Part shown: piece by piece, positions 22,931 to 34,149 of the stretch
How positions within the stretch are numbered: the first letter of the stretch is position 1
How the letters are laid out: each line of letters starts with the position of its first letter
Source of the DNA: Sorghum bicolor
Lineage: Eukaryota; Streptophyta; Magnoliopsida; Poales; Poaceae
Length of the DNA: 64,000 nt
NCBI RefSeq assembly: GCF_000003195.3
Contig: NC_012870.2
Coordinates: 35,342,741-35,406,740 of the forward strand
Direction: 5' to 3'
Made by a program: the position numbers and the translations under genes
The notes under the pieces: model-generated
Databases searched by the model: none
The model's input: only the letters and a program-made list of their open reading frames with translations
Told to the model about the DNA's origin: nothing

Positions 22931-24351
22931 GGGCTACTTTGGCAGCCATAGGGTAATTAACCCTGGGAAGTAATCGGAGGGGACGGAATTTTTTGGACCG
23001 CTGAACCCACGTCTAACCACAGGGGAGATATCCACGCTTGGAGAATTTCCCTGCTGTTGTTTGGAAGCCAAGGGCAGATGGCTTCGGTCATCAAGAAATG
23101 TTCTCAAACATCACTAGCAGCCACCGCACATTCTCCTCGTCTTCGTTGTTGTCACGTAACTAAATGCGTACAGACCTGCATATTGTCATTGTACCACACC
23201 TTTCCACAAAGACATATACATAGAAAATAGCAGAAAAAATAATATGAAAAAAATTAAGGCACCAGATCGAATCAACTTCGTACAGAAGTTCTGGTCAAGA
23301 CCTTTTCTGACAAAGCTATATATAAGAAAGTGAGTACCATAAGAAAAGATACATCAATCGAAATGAAAAATTACTCTGGATACAGTCCAATTCATGGAAA
23401 TTTTAATTCAAGTAGCACCAAATATCCAACCCTAGTCCATTCATCACTAAGTCAAATAGTCTCTACATGCACACATCTAGAGACAATGAAAAATAAAACA
23501 AGATACTATTTTTTGACCAAGAATTTCGGCACTAGAATAAATTATGGTTTAACTCCTTTTTAAAAGCAATGTTTGAGGAAAAAGAAACTCCTTTGCATAA
23601 GCTTCTCATAGGCACTGCATTTGCATTTTTCTTAAATCATAAATTGCTTCCACCAAGAGCTCAGCAAGTAAAAACATGGAAAAACATTAGCATCTAGAGA
23701 CATACCTAAAATAAACACTAATGTCTATGGTTCTAAAAAAACAAACATGAATGTGTATGGTTCTAAAAAAATAAGTTTTAATACCAAGCTGTTCTGTACA
23801 ATACATATGGTATGGTTCTAATACAAACATGAAATTTCAGATACAAAGCAGTTGTGTACAAGTGTTAAAAGTTTGAAGGAAATTAAATTAAACTAGCAAA
23901 AAATACTAAATGACACAGCAACAAAGAAAAGAAAGGTTCAGAGAAGTGGAAATTGAAAGAAAATGTATGGGCCACCATTTTGTTCCTATTCAATTTGTTC
24001 TTCGGAATTTCAGATTCCTCTTTTCATATTTAATTCATGAAAATCCTCTTTTTGGATTTAATTCATGAATTTAGGATAAAAAAGGCATGGTCAGTTACAT
24101 GCAAACCTAGAAAATATGTTGGTCATGTTAAACAGCAAAACTAACTCCACAAGGCAATGATCAAGACAGTGTAATAAACAAATGCTCCTAAAATAGAAGT
24201 GCCAAGGAAACTATAGAGTTAGCAGCAACAACAAAATGGCTAAATCGATGACCGGCTCCTAAATCATGAAGGCACAATATCTCCAAGTACTGGTCTCTAT
24301 CCTATGCTTGCAGCAGCAACCACAAATTCAAGTCAATCACATAAAGAATCC

Positions 24352-24411
24352 ACTGCAAGTAAATCAGAACAAATGTGGCCAACTGCAAGTAAATCAGAAC
24401 AAATGTGGCCA
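24352..24411. repeat. 30-bp tandem duplication
   Basis: Two identical 30-bp units (24352-24381 and 24382-24411) inside the DNA transposon. Confidence 0.9.
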
Positions 24412-24436
24412 AGCATCGCTGATTACAGTGTCTCAC

Positions 24437-25700
24437 CTTTGGCAATTTTATCTTCTATTGTCTTCTTCAGAGATATGGCCTGCCTCCAGTCAGGTTGAAC
24501 CCACAAGAAAGAAATCATGTAAGTTAGATATTGGAATATCAAGGCAACAACATCCATGATAATTTCACAAAAAAACAGCATGGCAAGTGGAACCACTAAT
24601 ATAACTCATAATACTGCAAATATGGACAAAAAACAGTGGGCCATACAAGCTTACAAGCTCAAATGGTGAGCAACCACATGTTTCAAGAATATGATTGAAA
24701 CAACAAAGGTGAGAGAAGACATGCATAATACACTGAATTGAAGCAGCAAGCCATCCCATTCTGCCTAAAAAAATGCAAATCAATGTACAAAGATCCAGCA
24801 AGCAACAACTCATCATTACTAGTCAGAGGATCAGAGGATGGCAATGACAACGCAGAGGGCGGATACTTAAATGTGGTGCGCATTCTACATTTAGTTGCAT
24901 GTTTACCTGCATTACAAACAAATGGAAGAATACCATGTTCCTGCAGGAAAAAAAAGTGTGCCATAAGACTTCAATTGATACTTCTCTTTACATACAGTTA
25001 ACTTGGTTCATATACAAAGATCTTTAAAAAGGCGAAACAGTACAGATGATAGATGTTTCTTTTCTTTATGTAGAGTTTAGCTTAGTCACAACAACATTTC
25101 ATTAGATTTTTATAGGTTCATACACCAACCTGTAAAATTGGAATTATAATCTGCTGGTGGTAGAAACAAGAAATCCAGGAACAAGAAAATCGAGCAGAAC
25201 CGGTAAACCTGATAACCAAGAATCTACCGAACCCTAGATCAACTATATCGGGACACCTGTGAATCACCAATTTAGTGAACCCTAGGTCTGACAGATCGGG
25301 GCAAGCAAACGGGATCAACCATGAAACAAGCACGTCACAGATGATAACAATATAGGCAGATGCTAACTTGAATTCGACACTATACAACAGAACCATAGAG
25401 AAGGGGGCCGAATTGAGCAGGTGCATAGCAGATTGAGACTGGCTTCCTTAGTTTGGAGAGAAGACAAATCCGAGAAGAACTGGAGTGTATCTTGGAGCCG
25501 GGACCTTTCAGCAGCTGCGGTGGTCATGTCTCTCCAGCGAACGGACCCTGCCGATGTAGAGGCGAGGACGACGACGGTTCGGAAGGGGATGGAGATGGGG
25601 ATGGCAAGAGGAGAGTCGGGGCGAGGGCGGAGGGGCCGCGACGGAGGAAAGTCGAGGCGACGGAGGAGCGGCGGCGACGAAGGAGAAGCGAGTTGTGAGG
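24437..25700 (-). pseudogene. Possible captured gene fragment in the DNA transposon
   Basis: On the minus strand a GC-rich, promoter or 5'UTR-like block (25700 to about 25430) contains an ATG (about 25527) that opens MTTAAAERSRLQ. T-rich, intron-like sequence follows, then two short blocks framed by AG and GT: 24940-24907 (34 nt, EHGILPFVCNA) and 24479-24437 (43 nt, AISLKKTIEDKIAK). This resembles the 5' part of an intron-containing host gene carried by the transposon. I do not recognise the gene, and the splice calls rest on dinucleotides and local context only. Confidence 0.35.
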
Positions 25701-25928
25701 CGAGAGGAGAGGCGAGTCGAGTCGGCGGGGAACGTCGGGAACGCCGCCCGGTGTGACGAGGCCGGACAGGTTTCCCCGTCAAAACCCGGCTTCTGCGGGG
25801 GCAGAGACTCCGCGTCGCGTGCTTCCAAACAGGTCAGACTGACGGCGCGTGGAAATTATCCGCGGGGCCTTCCTCCACGCGGAAACAACCGGGAACCCTC
25901 CGGGATCCCGAGCAGCCAAACGAAGCCT

Positions 25929-25941
25929 AAGGGGGAAAGGC
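25929..25941 (+). other. Tekay polypurine tract
   Basis: AAGGGGGAAAGGC ends one base before the TG of the 3' LTR. Its upstream part is displaced to 22930 by the DNA transposon, which inserted at the TAA at its edge. Confidence 0.85.
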
Positions 25942-28900
25942 TGTAACATCCCCGATGTTATGGTTACTAAAATCGGATCATGTCATCATAAGCATTGCAT
26001 GACATGTTTGGTAATCACACCCTGATGCATCAACCTAAAACAAGTTTATTTTGATTGGTTGTGCTTAGGGAATTAAAGTGTGTTTATGTTGTGTAGTAAT
26101 GCTTGACTTGGTTGCTAAAACCCTAGGGTGGAAGTTTTCCGAAGGACTAAGGGGGAAAACCATGATTTTTGGAACCCTAGATTTGCCCCCTTTCACACAA
26201 TTTGAAAACTAAGCAAAATTTGAGGTTGAGTTCAAAAGCAAAGTTGTAGATCTTGTCAATATGTACAACTTTGGTGTTTTGAGTTTTTGAAGTTTCAATA
26301 CAAAATTCAAAGTAATTTTGAAAATACAGATTTCCGGAAAGTGTCCCCTTTTCTAATTTGTATCTCCAATTCAAAATCTATTTGGAATTTTGAAAAGTGG
26401 TCAACATGAAAGTTGTAGAGCTCAAAAAGTGGAACAACTTTCATGTTGGGAGTTTTTCAAGTTGTTAAGAAAAATCAAAAGTAATTTTGGAAATTCTGTT
26501 TTGTCCCCAATTCAAAATTTTGAATTTCCTTGAATTGGGATTTGAAATCCAAACTGTTTTGTCAAATTCATCTTGTTCCACTCAGAATTGGCTTTGGTCA
26601 CCAAAAGAAGTTTTGTAGTTAATAAAATTGTGCACAACTTTTGTTTTGGTGAAATTTTGTGTCCAGTTCAAATTTTGGGCGAATTTTGCAAAACCCCAAA
26701 CTGAGTGGATATGCACTGCTACAGTGTTGGGCAGGGGGGTGCTCTGCCGTCGGGGCAGGGCCGCCTCCGCGCGCGCCGCCACGCACCTGGCCACGCAGCT
26801 GCTTGCTGCTGTGCCTCGCGCGGACGTCCTCATCCACATCACCTATTCCGTCGCATGGATAAAGCCTCGGGTGGCCGGAGTATTTCCTTTCCCCTCTTTG
26901 AACCTCACTGCCGGCCGCCACCACTTGCCGCCAAAATTCGCCTCACCCGTTGCCGTTCCAAGCTACTTGAGCACCCCAGCAGCTCCGCCTTGAGCCCCGC
27001 CACCGATTGCGCCCCCAAGCGCAAGCGCTAACCCACCAGAGCCCTCCACCGGGCTGTTCTTCTCCAACTCCGGCCGGAGAGCCGCCGCAAGCACCTCCAC
27101 CGTGGCCAGCTTCGCTCCACGCCTTTCCACTGCCGATTCTTGCTCCACTAGAACCGCGGTGAGCCACCGAAACTTTTGCGTTGCTCAATTCGCGCTCTAC
27201 TCGCCTGGGGCGGCCGGCGTTTGCTCGGCCGAGGCGGTCGTCCGCCGTGCCCGTGGTCGCTGAGGGTAGGACAAGGGAGAGCGGGTGTAAAGGGGGTCTA
27301 CGGGTGCGCGAGGGACCGGGGAAGCTAGCACGCCTCGCTACGGAAGCCGGGAGCTCCCGGCACGGAGCTTATGCTCACCGGAGCGGTGGCGAGAGGAAGA
27401 AGACGCCTCTGACGGGCGGGACCCGCCCATCAGCGGCCGTGTGTGAGTGCAGCGCCCGCGCGTGCGACGCGGGAGAGCTCGCGGGCCGTCTTGGGCCGGG
27501 TCCAAGCAGGCCGCTAGAGCAGCACAGTGCACTTTCTTTTTTTCCTTTTTGTTTAAAAATGCTTGATGTTTGAAACTGAGTAATAAATTGTGTGGTGATC
27601 CAAAAATGATGAAAATTTTTGTATAGACTCCCTGAAATTTCTAGAACCCAAGAAAAATATTAGGTTCTGTTTTCTGATAGTTTGCAAGTGTATAAAAATT
27701 TGCTCTTTTAATTAGTAAATAAAACTTCTAGGAATTTTAATAATTTATCTGTATGCCCAAAAATCACCAAACTTTGTGGGGAGTCTCTGAATATTATTTC
27801 CAGGCTTCACACAAAATTTGGTGGCATTTGGATAAAGTTTGAATAAAATATTACTAAACCCTTATTTAGTAAGTAAATAATAATTCCAAAATAATTAAAC
27901 AATGATTAGTTAAATCCTCGTAATTAGGGTTTGAGTGACTTTGGGATTATGTGATGACCTGAGTTCATTAACCCTAATGACCTTTGGCATTTAATTATTG
28001 TTTGGCATTAATACTTAATTGCTGTCATTAATATTTAATTAAGAATTAATTAAGATAATAGAATGAATAATTAGTTAATTTAGGATAATTATGAATTAAG
28101 AAAAGTACTAATGCAACCTCTTGGGTAAAGACACTAAGATGTTAAACAACTTTAATTATTGTTTAATCTGTGTTGCACCGAGGCGGCCAGTTGTATTTAA
28201 CTTGGTCCCTTTTTGTATATTTGTCATGCGCATATCATAAGCATTCATCATTTTGCGTATAGTGCACGTGACCGAAGGAGCGCCCGTTGAACCGAACCCC
28301 GAGGTCGGTGCTCCGTTCGAAGAAGTAGGATCCGAGACTTGGGAAGTCTCCGAGGGACCCTCTCTGCCCTGCAACCAAGGCAAGCCCCGGATGCTTTAAC
28401 CCCTCCTTGAATGTTTTAAATCTTTTATCACTTATGAATTGAAATGCTGCATTAGGTAGATAAGAATTGGGTTAACCTACTTGCTGCATTTACTACCTTG
28501 ATATTTGTTATCTTGTCCTTGGCACCCGTTTTGTTTTAAAACTGCGTAGTGATGCTTAGCCCTGCTATTAGATAGGTTTTCAAACAAGAAAGTTTGAAGG
28601 GTTGTTGTGGAATACACTATGATCAATGATGTTTCAATTTGAGGCCGGTCGGTGGACTTGCTTTAAGAATGGAGTGTTAAAGTAGTGTCTCCAACTGTGT
28701 CGGTTAAGGACCGGTCCGTTGATGGCCCGCTGGGTTGAGAATTTATAGTACTAGCCACTTGCCCTCGGCAAGCCCGGTCTTGTGATCCCTCGACGCGAAC
28801 AGCTACTCGCGCACTGGGAGTGGAAAGATGGCGAGACTAGTGTGTACCCACCTTACGTATCTGGGATGACCGGAAAACATCTAGATCGGCTGTAGGATGG

Positions 28901-29989
28901 TAGAGTACTGTGCTCTCGGGTGCCGCGAACCTGGTCAACTTTGGGGAGAGCTTGATTCAGGTTGACATATGCAAGTTTTGGGTTCTACATATCTCGGGTG
29001 GTTAGGAACTCCAGCTGGATTGCTAAGCGGTTCAAATCGTCGTTGCTCCCCGATTGGGAGACTCTATCCACTGCCCCTCATCGTAGTTAAATATGCAATT
29101 AAGTGGTAAAAAGAGGAAAGGGGAAATGTCTCATGAGGTTCGGATCCCAATTCCCGGACTCAGAGTGACATGAAGCTATGGCCGTTAGATAGACAATACT
29201 TTGATTAAGGACTAGGAACTTATAGACTTGTCTGTGAGAAGCAACTAGATAAACTGTCCTCAAACTCCTCGGCCTCTGCGGAAGAGGAATTCGCGGGTAA
29301 AACTTGAAAGTAAGGACGTACTATTAGTAAGATTTTTGGCAAAACACTTGGGCTCCTTGCTCAGCCACTCCTTGTCTACCCTAAGCCTACATTCCTAAGT
29401 TCTCCTCTTTTCCGCCGGGTAAGTCTTGTTGAGTACTCCCGTACTCAGGGTTTCAATACCCGTGTTGCAGGTGAAGCTCAGGAGCCGACTTGTTTCGGAC
29501 CCTGTTGTGTGACCGTCGTCGAGGTTGACGACGAAGAAGAGTAAGCGTGACCCATGGGCAGGGTCTGTAAATTCGTAATCGATGTACTAAAGTTTAAGTT
29601 GCTCCGCTGGACCTGGTTTGTAATAACACTCTGCTATTTGGAAGAACTCATTTTGTAAAATAAGTTATGTAATACTTCTGCTGTTTTACTCTGAAATATT
29701 ATTTTGGTTGTATGTCGTTTGTGGTACTGCAATGTCTTCGTAACGAATGATCCTGGTGTTAAGGTTGCCACTTGCTATCCTGTTAGGGCGAGAAGAAGAA
29801 GTTCTCGTTAATTGACCATCACCAGTGGTCAGGACGAGCCGGCTTGGCACGCCACAGGTAGCAGTGGAATGAGCGTCCAGCGATGCTCATCGGACTTCTA
29901 AAGTGGGAGGGTCCCCGGCATCGCCGTCAGAGGTCCTTAGGACAATGACAAGTGTCAGTGGGCCCAAACACTTAGGAGGTTCTGCCACA
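25942..29989 (+). repeat. Tekay 3' LTR (4.05 kb)
   Basis: Starts TGTAACATCCCC and ends TTCTGCCACA, followed by TSD AGTTA. Near-identical to the 5' copy along its length. Confidence 0.95.
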
Positions 29990-29994
29990 AGTTA

Positions 29995-30660
29995 AGTGAT
30001 AGATGTCATGTAAGCATGGTGCTTAGATGTCGTTTATCTACAAGTATAGCCTATTGGCTGGGTAGCGTGGTAGATCGCGGAAGTGACAGTTCTGTTGGGT
30101 CCTTTGTATTCTATCCCCCGTTGGTAGGACAGGTAGAACCGCAGTTGCGTAGGAAGTCCAGCTCTGTCTATGCTTTTTATAGCAATGTTCCTTATACATA
30201 AATGAATAGTGTTTTGTGCTATATATGATAGTGTAGCATTAGAGTAGACGAATGACTTGATAAATTAGAACTACATAGGATTTTCTATCTCTTAAACTAA
30301 TCGGACGTCTGCCTAATATTAAGCTGAGTAGTCTAAATCTAGTTTTTATATTCCCTGGGCTTCTATGTTTTAATATATCATATAACTATGGTTTACCCTC
30401 CTACCAAGTATGTGACTATGCAACCCAATCACTAATAAGTAGTCATGTTTTGCAAGTTGATCTCATTGTTTAAGTCCTTAGTTCTTTCCCTTGAGCTAAA
30501 TATAAATAACGATACATGGAATTCTTCGCAGTGAAGAGATACAAACGTATTTAATTTGTACGCTTGTGGATCCTATATTTATTTTATTAGTGGACAGTTT
30601 TCATACCACACATCTAGCTCCATGCTAGGGATGACAACTTAGCTTAATTAGTGTTAGAAG
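29995..30660 (+). repeat. Element X 5' LTR, piece 3 of 4
   Basis: Continues X after the second AGTTA. It carries the late-LTR landmarks of the family (ATTTGTACGCTTGTGGAT and CATGCTAGGGATGACAACTT) and stops at AGAAG (30656-30660), duplicated by element Y. Confidence 0.9.
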
Positions 30661-31714
30661 TGTCGAGGGTATCAGTAAGGGGTATCCTAACTGATGTACA
30701 TAACAAGATTGTCCGTACGCAGGTCGAGGCCCTCAACTCGACGCTCTGATCAGTCACACGCACGGTCATCAATGACCGCAGCCTCGAAGACGGAAAAGGC
30801 GTCGAGCGAATCAGTCAGGACTCGAGCACCGACTATCGTCGAATACGGAAACAAGCTCGAGCGAACCAGGAGGCGTCGAGCGCAAGGACGCCACCCGCCG
30901 CCTGACGCGCGCACAGGAACCAGGGCATTTAATGCGCCTGTCGCGCTCTCACCTAACACGTCAGTCATGGGAAGCGTGATAGGGAACAATCACCCGTCCC
31001 CTCATTTCTTTTTGCAGCCTTCCCCACCAAACAGCCCAAAGTATGATAGGACGCGGGAAGCAGGGATGGAACGTCTAGTCAAGGTCCCCTCGAAACATCC
31101 AAGGTCAACGCTCTGGATAGCAAGGAGTTGTACGGCGTCCGACCCTCGACCGGACATGATTCCTTCCTGGGGAAGGGTTGGGCGTCGAATAATAACGCTG
31201 CAGCCACTCCGACATATCAGCCGCCATGACGTATAGGCGTGCAGCAGATAAACCAGTCCAAGACGGTGCACAGAGTAGAATACAGGGGCACGAGTAATCA
31301 TCATCAAGCTACCAAGACGGGACGGCTCGAGACCACGCTGGTACGGAGGCCTCGAGTAGGTCCGCGCGCCATACCTCTATCGACCCCTACTCTAACACCT
31401 ATACATGTAGCCTGGGCTACTCCTTGGAACTATAAAAGGGGAGGCCTAGGAGCGAACAAAGATCATCACGCAACACTGCACTCATACGCAGTAGAGCTTC
31501 TATACTCCATCTCCTTCCATACCACGCTTGTACTCACCTCTGTACAAGCACTTAGGTGCAAGATAATACAAACTCTCCCCCTCCCGCTGGACGTAGGGCC
31601 TTCTCTTGCCCGAACAAGGATAAATCTTTGTGTCTTCTTGCATCACCATCTGGGAAAGGGAGCACGCATACAAATTCACTCGTTGGTGTGACCCCCCGTG
31701 GGAAAACACCGACA
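30661..31714 (+). repeat. Element Y 5' LTR
   Basis: Starts TGTCGAGGGTATCAG and ends CACCGACA. TATAAAA box at 31431-31437. Contains a 30-bp segment near its end (within 31679-31709) that is missing from the 3' copy. Confidence 0.95.
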
Positions 31715-31730
31715 GTTGGCGCGCCAGGTA
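31715..31730 (+). other. Primer binding site, element Y
   Basis: TTGGCGCGCCAGGTAG directly abuts the LTR, the usual place and form in Tat elements of grasses. I do not assign the tRNA. Confidence 0.75.
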
Positions 31731-31773
31731 GTGGTCCTGCGTGTTTTTTCACCGATTTCCCACTCCTTTCCAG

Positions 31774-34149
31774 ATGGCCACTCTCTCTTCGCGGATTCCA
31801 CGCTCCACGGTGATTTGGTTTGGGAGTCTCGAGTTCATGTCTACTGGCTCCGGCTATGACATGATCTTGCTCTCGATCAAAGGACCGGGAGGAGCCCGCT
31901 TTGCGCCAGCACGGTTGAGGGCCCCGAGACGTCCTCGCCACCACACCTCCCCACCCAAGAAGAGGCGTGGACACCACCACCGTCGCTTCTCTGCCTCGTC
32001 ACGACCAGCAGTTCGTGCCAGACAGGAGGTGACACAGGAGTCGACAGCCCCACACGCGGGAACTGTGGGCCTGACGGCTCAGCACCGCGAGGATCGCGCG
32101 ACGACAGGAGGTGACGTGCCCCGCGCGCTCTCCCCCACCACCAGGTTACTCCCGCATGGGCTGTTCGCTTCAAGAGGAGCGTTGCCGTTTGGTTTGGATA
32201 ATGCCGCGGCGTCACTCGCCAGGGCGATATGCCCAAACGCCCAGACGTACGTGGAAAGACCAATGGTCCTCCCATGCGACCCTGGAGCACAGCAACCTAC
32301 ATCCGAGCTACCGGATTTCTCCCAGGTATGAGGCCTCCGCCGCCTAGGTCCTGGGCGGTACACGATTACCTCCCTCAGACAGCGGCTGCTGGAGGAACGA
32401 CGTGGATGCTTCTACGCCGCCGAGCCAGACTCCGGTTCAGAATCCGACAGCTACAACCCTACTAGGGAGTGCTTCCATATCGACGGAGCGGTGGAGACCA
32501 CCGACGAGACACAGGACGCTGTTGCCGGCGGTCGAGCCCCTGCAGTAGGGGAAGAGCCCAGGACGCCTGGGAACGACGGACAGGTCAACCCACATCCACA
32601 GGAAGACAGAGCCGTGCAACTTGCGCAGCTACGAGAGCTCAAGACAAAACTTGATGAAGACCGTGAGCACCTCATCCTGCTCGAGCAGATCCTTGAGCAG
32701 GACCTGCTTTACCCGCCTGGCGGAAGTGTCCGTAAAAGAGCTCGAGAGGTACATCGGCAAATCATCGGAGACGCAGAGCCTAAGCAGCCCGTCAGCCGTT
32801 TCCCTCGAGCAGGCCAGAACGTTGTGGCGGCAACAATGCTCCTGCGAAACATGCCGGAGCCGTCGAACTCCCAAGCGCGGCGCATCCGAGACGAGGTGCA
32901 GACCCTGCTCCAAGTGGCGGTAGTTCAACAGGCCGAAAGCTCGGCTTCTCAACGTCGAGGAGCAGCCACTAAAAAGCACGATGAGCCAGCCCAAAACAAA
33001 AAGGTGGTGTCGGCCCATCAACAGCCACCCCCTCGAGGGCAAAAGACCACGCTCGTCCTCTGCGTCGACAACCAACGTTGGCACGACGCACGACGCAACA
33101 TTGAAGAGAATCGTCGACGTCGCTACGGGTACGCGGAAGAGCACGGTTACAGCGCCCACCGCGGCGGGAGGTACGACAGCGACGAAGACCGGATGGCCCC
33201 AGAGCCACTAGGCCAATGGGTGTTCAGCAGGGCAATCCGCAGCACGCCGCTGCCCAGTCCGTTCCGACCCCCGACTAGCATCGCAAGATACAATGGTGAA
33301 ACAAAACCAGAGCTGTGGCTGGCTGACTTCAGGCTGGCCTGTCAGTTGGGAGGCGCTCGGGGAGACGATCGAGCCATCATCAGACAGCTGCCACTCTTCC
33401 TCTCCGACACCGCCCGTAGGTGGCTCGAGGAGCTTCCAGCCGATCAGATTTATGACTGGGTCAACCTGGTTAGAGTATTCGAGGGTAACTTCAAAAGGAC
33501 GTACATACGGCCTGGAAACTCATGGGACCTCAGCAAGTGCAAGCAGAAGTCAGGAGAAACTCTTCGAGAGTACGCTCGACGCTTCTCAAAGCAACGCACC
33601 GAGCTGCCGCACATCCCCGACCATGACGTCATCCTAGCCTTTGTCTCTACTACCACCAGTCGAGATTTGGTACGGGAATTGTGTCAGAATCGCCCACAGA
33701 CCGTCGACGAGCGGATGGACGTAGTGGCGAACTACGCGGCAGGGGAAGAAGCGGTCGGTGCCTTCTTCAGCTGTGAAGGGAGGAAAGGCAAGCAGCCTGC
33801 CGATGAGGATGAAGGCCCCAGTCGAGGGCCCAAGAAGAACAAGAAGAAGAAGAAAACATGGCTGTCCCAGCAGGAAGACTTCGACGACGATCTCGTCGCC
33901 GCCATGGAACGCAAAAGGCGTCGAGGCCCTCCGGAAGCAGGCATCTTCGATAAGATGCTAGAGGAGCCGTGCCCTTACCATAAGGGAGGAGCCAACCACA
34001 AGCTAAAAGAATGTCGTATGCTAAAAAAGCATTTCGATGGCCTGGGGTTCAAGAAGGACGCGCGCGACGACCCAAAGAAGGAGAAGGGTGGTGACAAGGA
34101 GAACAACAAGACGATGATGGTTTCCCAGCCGTCCACGACTGCTATATGA
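31774..34149 (+). pseudogene. gag: Element Y gag, one internal stop
   Basis: Open from the ATG at 31774 except for TGA at 32329-32331 (an Arg CGA would restore it), then in the same frame to TGA at 34147-34149. Order: variable Arg/Pro-rich N-terminus; a helical Gln/Leu/Glu-rich stretch at about 32600-32720; the Tat gag core (about 33260-33720: TSIARYNGETKPELWLADF, WLEELP, FKRTYIRPG, LREYARRFSKQR); a Lys-rich block at about 33830-33860; and a CPYHKGGANHKLKEC metal-knuckle-like motif near 33970-34015. One base appears lost near 34122, where pol-type sequence begins in the next frame. Confidence 0.9.

Larger units (their letters stand above)
22931..25927. mobile_element. PIF/Harbinger-like DNA transposon, non-autonomous
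   Basis: 2,997 bp between two TAA triplets (22928-22930 and 25928-25930). Removing it with one TAA restores an uninterrupted polypurine tract next to the 3' LTR. The ends are imperfect inverted repeats: left GGCTACTTTGGCAGCC, right (reverse complement) GGCTTCGTTTGGCTGC, with weaker similarity further in (TGTTTGGAAGC about 100 bases from each end). A 3-bp TAA/TTA target is typical of PIF/Harbinger. No transposase is visible. The interior holds exon-like sequence on the minus strand (separate entry). Confidence 0.8.
12800..29989 (+). mobile_element. Tekay-clade Ty3/Gypsy chromovirus, complete structure
   Basis: A 17,190-bp element with LTRs of 4,049 and 4,048 bp, flanked by AGTTA (12795-12799 and 29990-29994) and inserted in the LTR of element X. 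It has a tRNA-iMet primer site, an extra coiled-coil ORF, gag, pol (PR-RT-RNase H-IN) with a C-terminal chromodomain, and a polypurine tract split by a DNA transposon. Clade call: iMet primer plus chromodomain plus very long LTRs. It is defective through stops, a frame change and a 67-bp duplication, but the first 130 bp of the LTRs differ at only 3 positions, so insertion was fairly recent. Confidence 0.96.

Noticed and set aside
22900..25930. Intact host gene between pol and the Tekay 3' LTR
   Set aside because: The segment is bounded by TAA duplications and imperfect inverted repeats, and no continuous coding frame joins the exon-like pieces.
30694..31691. Plus-strand frames of 180 and 150 codons in the Y 5' LTR (and copies near 53237-54264)
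   Set aside because: They lie across LTR promoter and leader sequence and differ between the two LTR copies.
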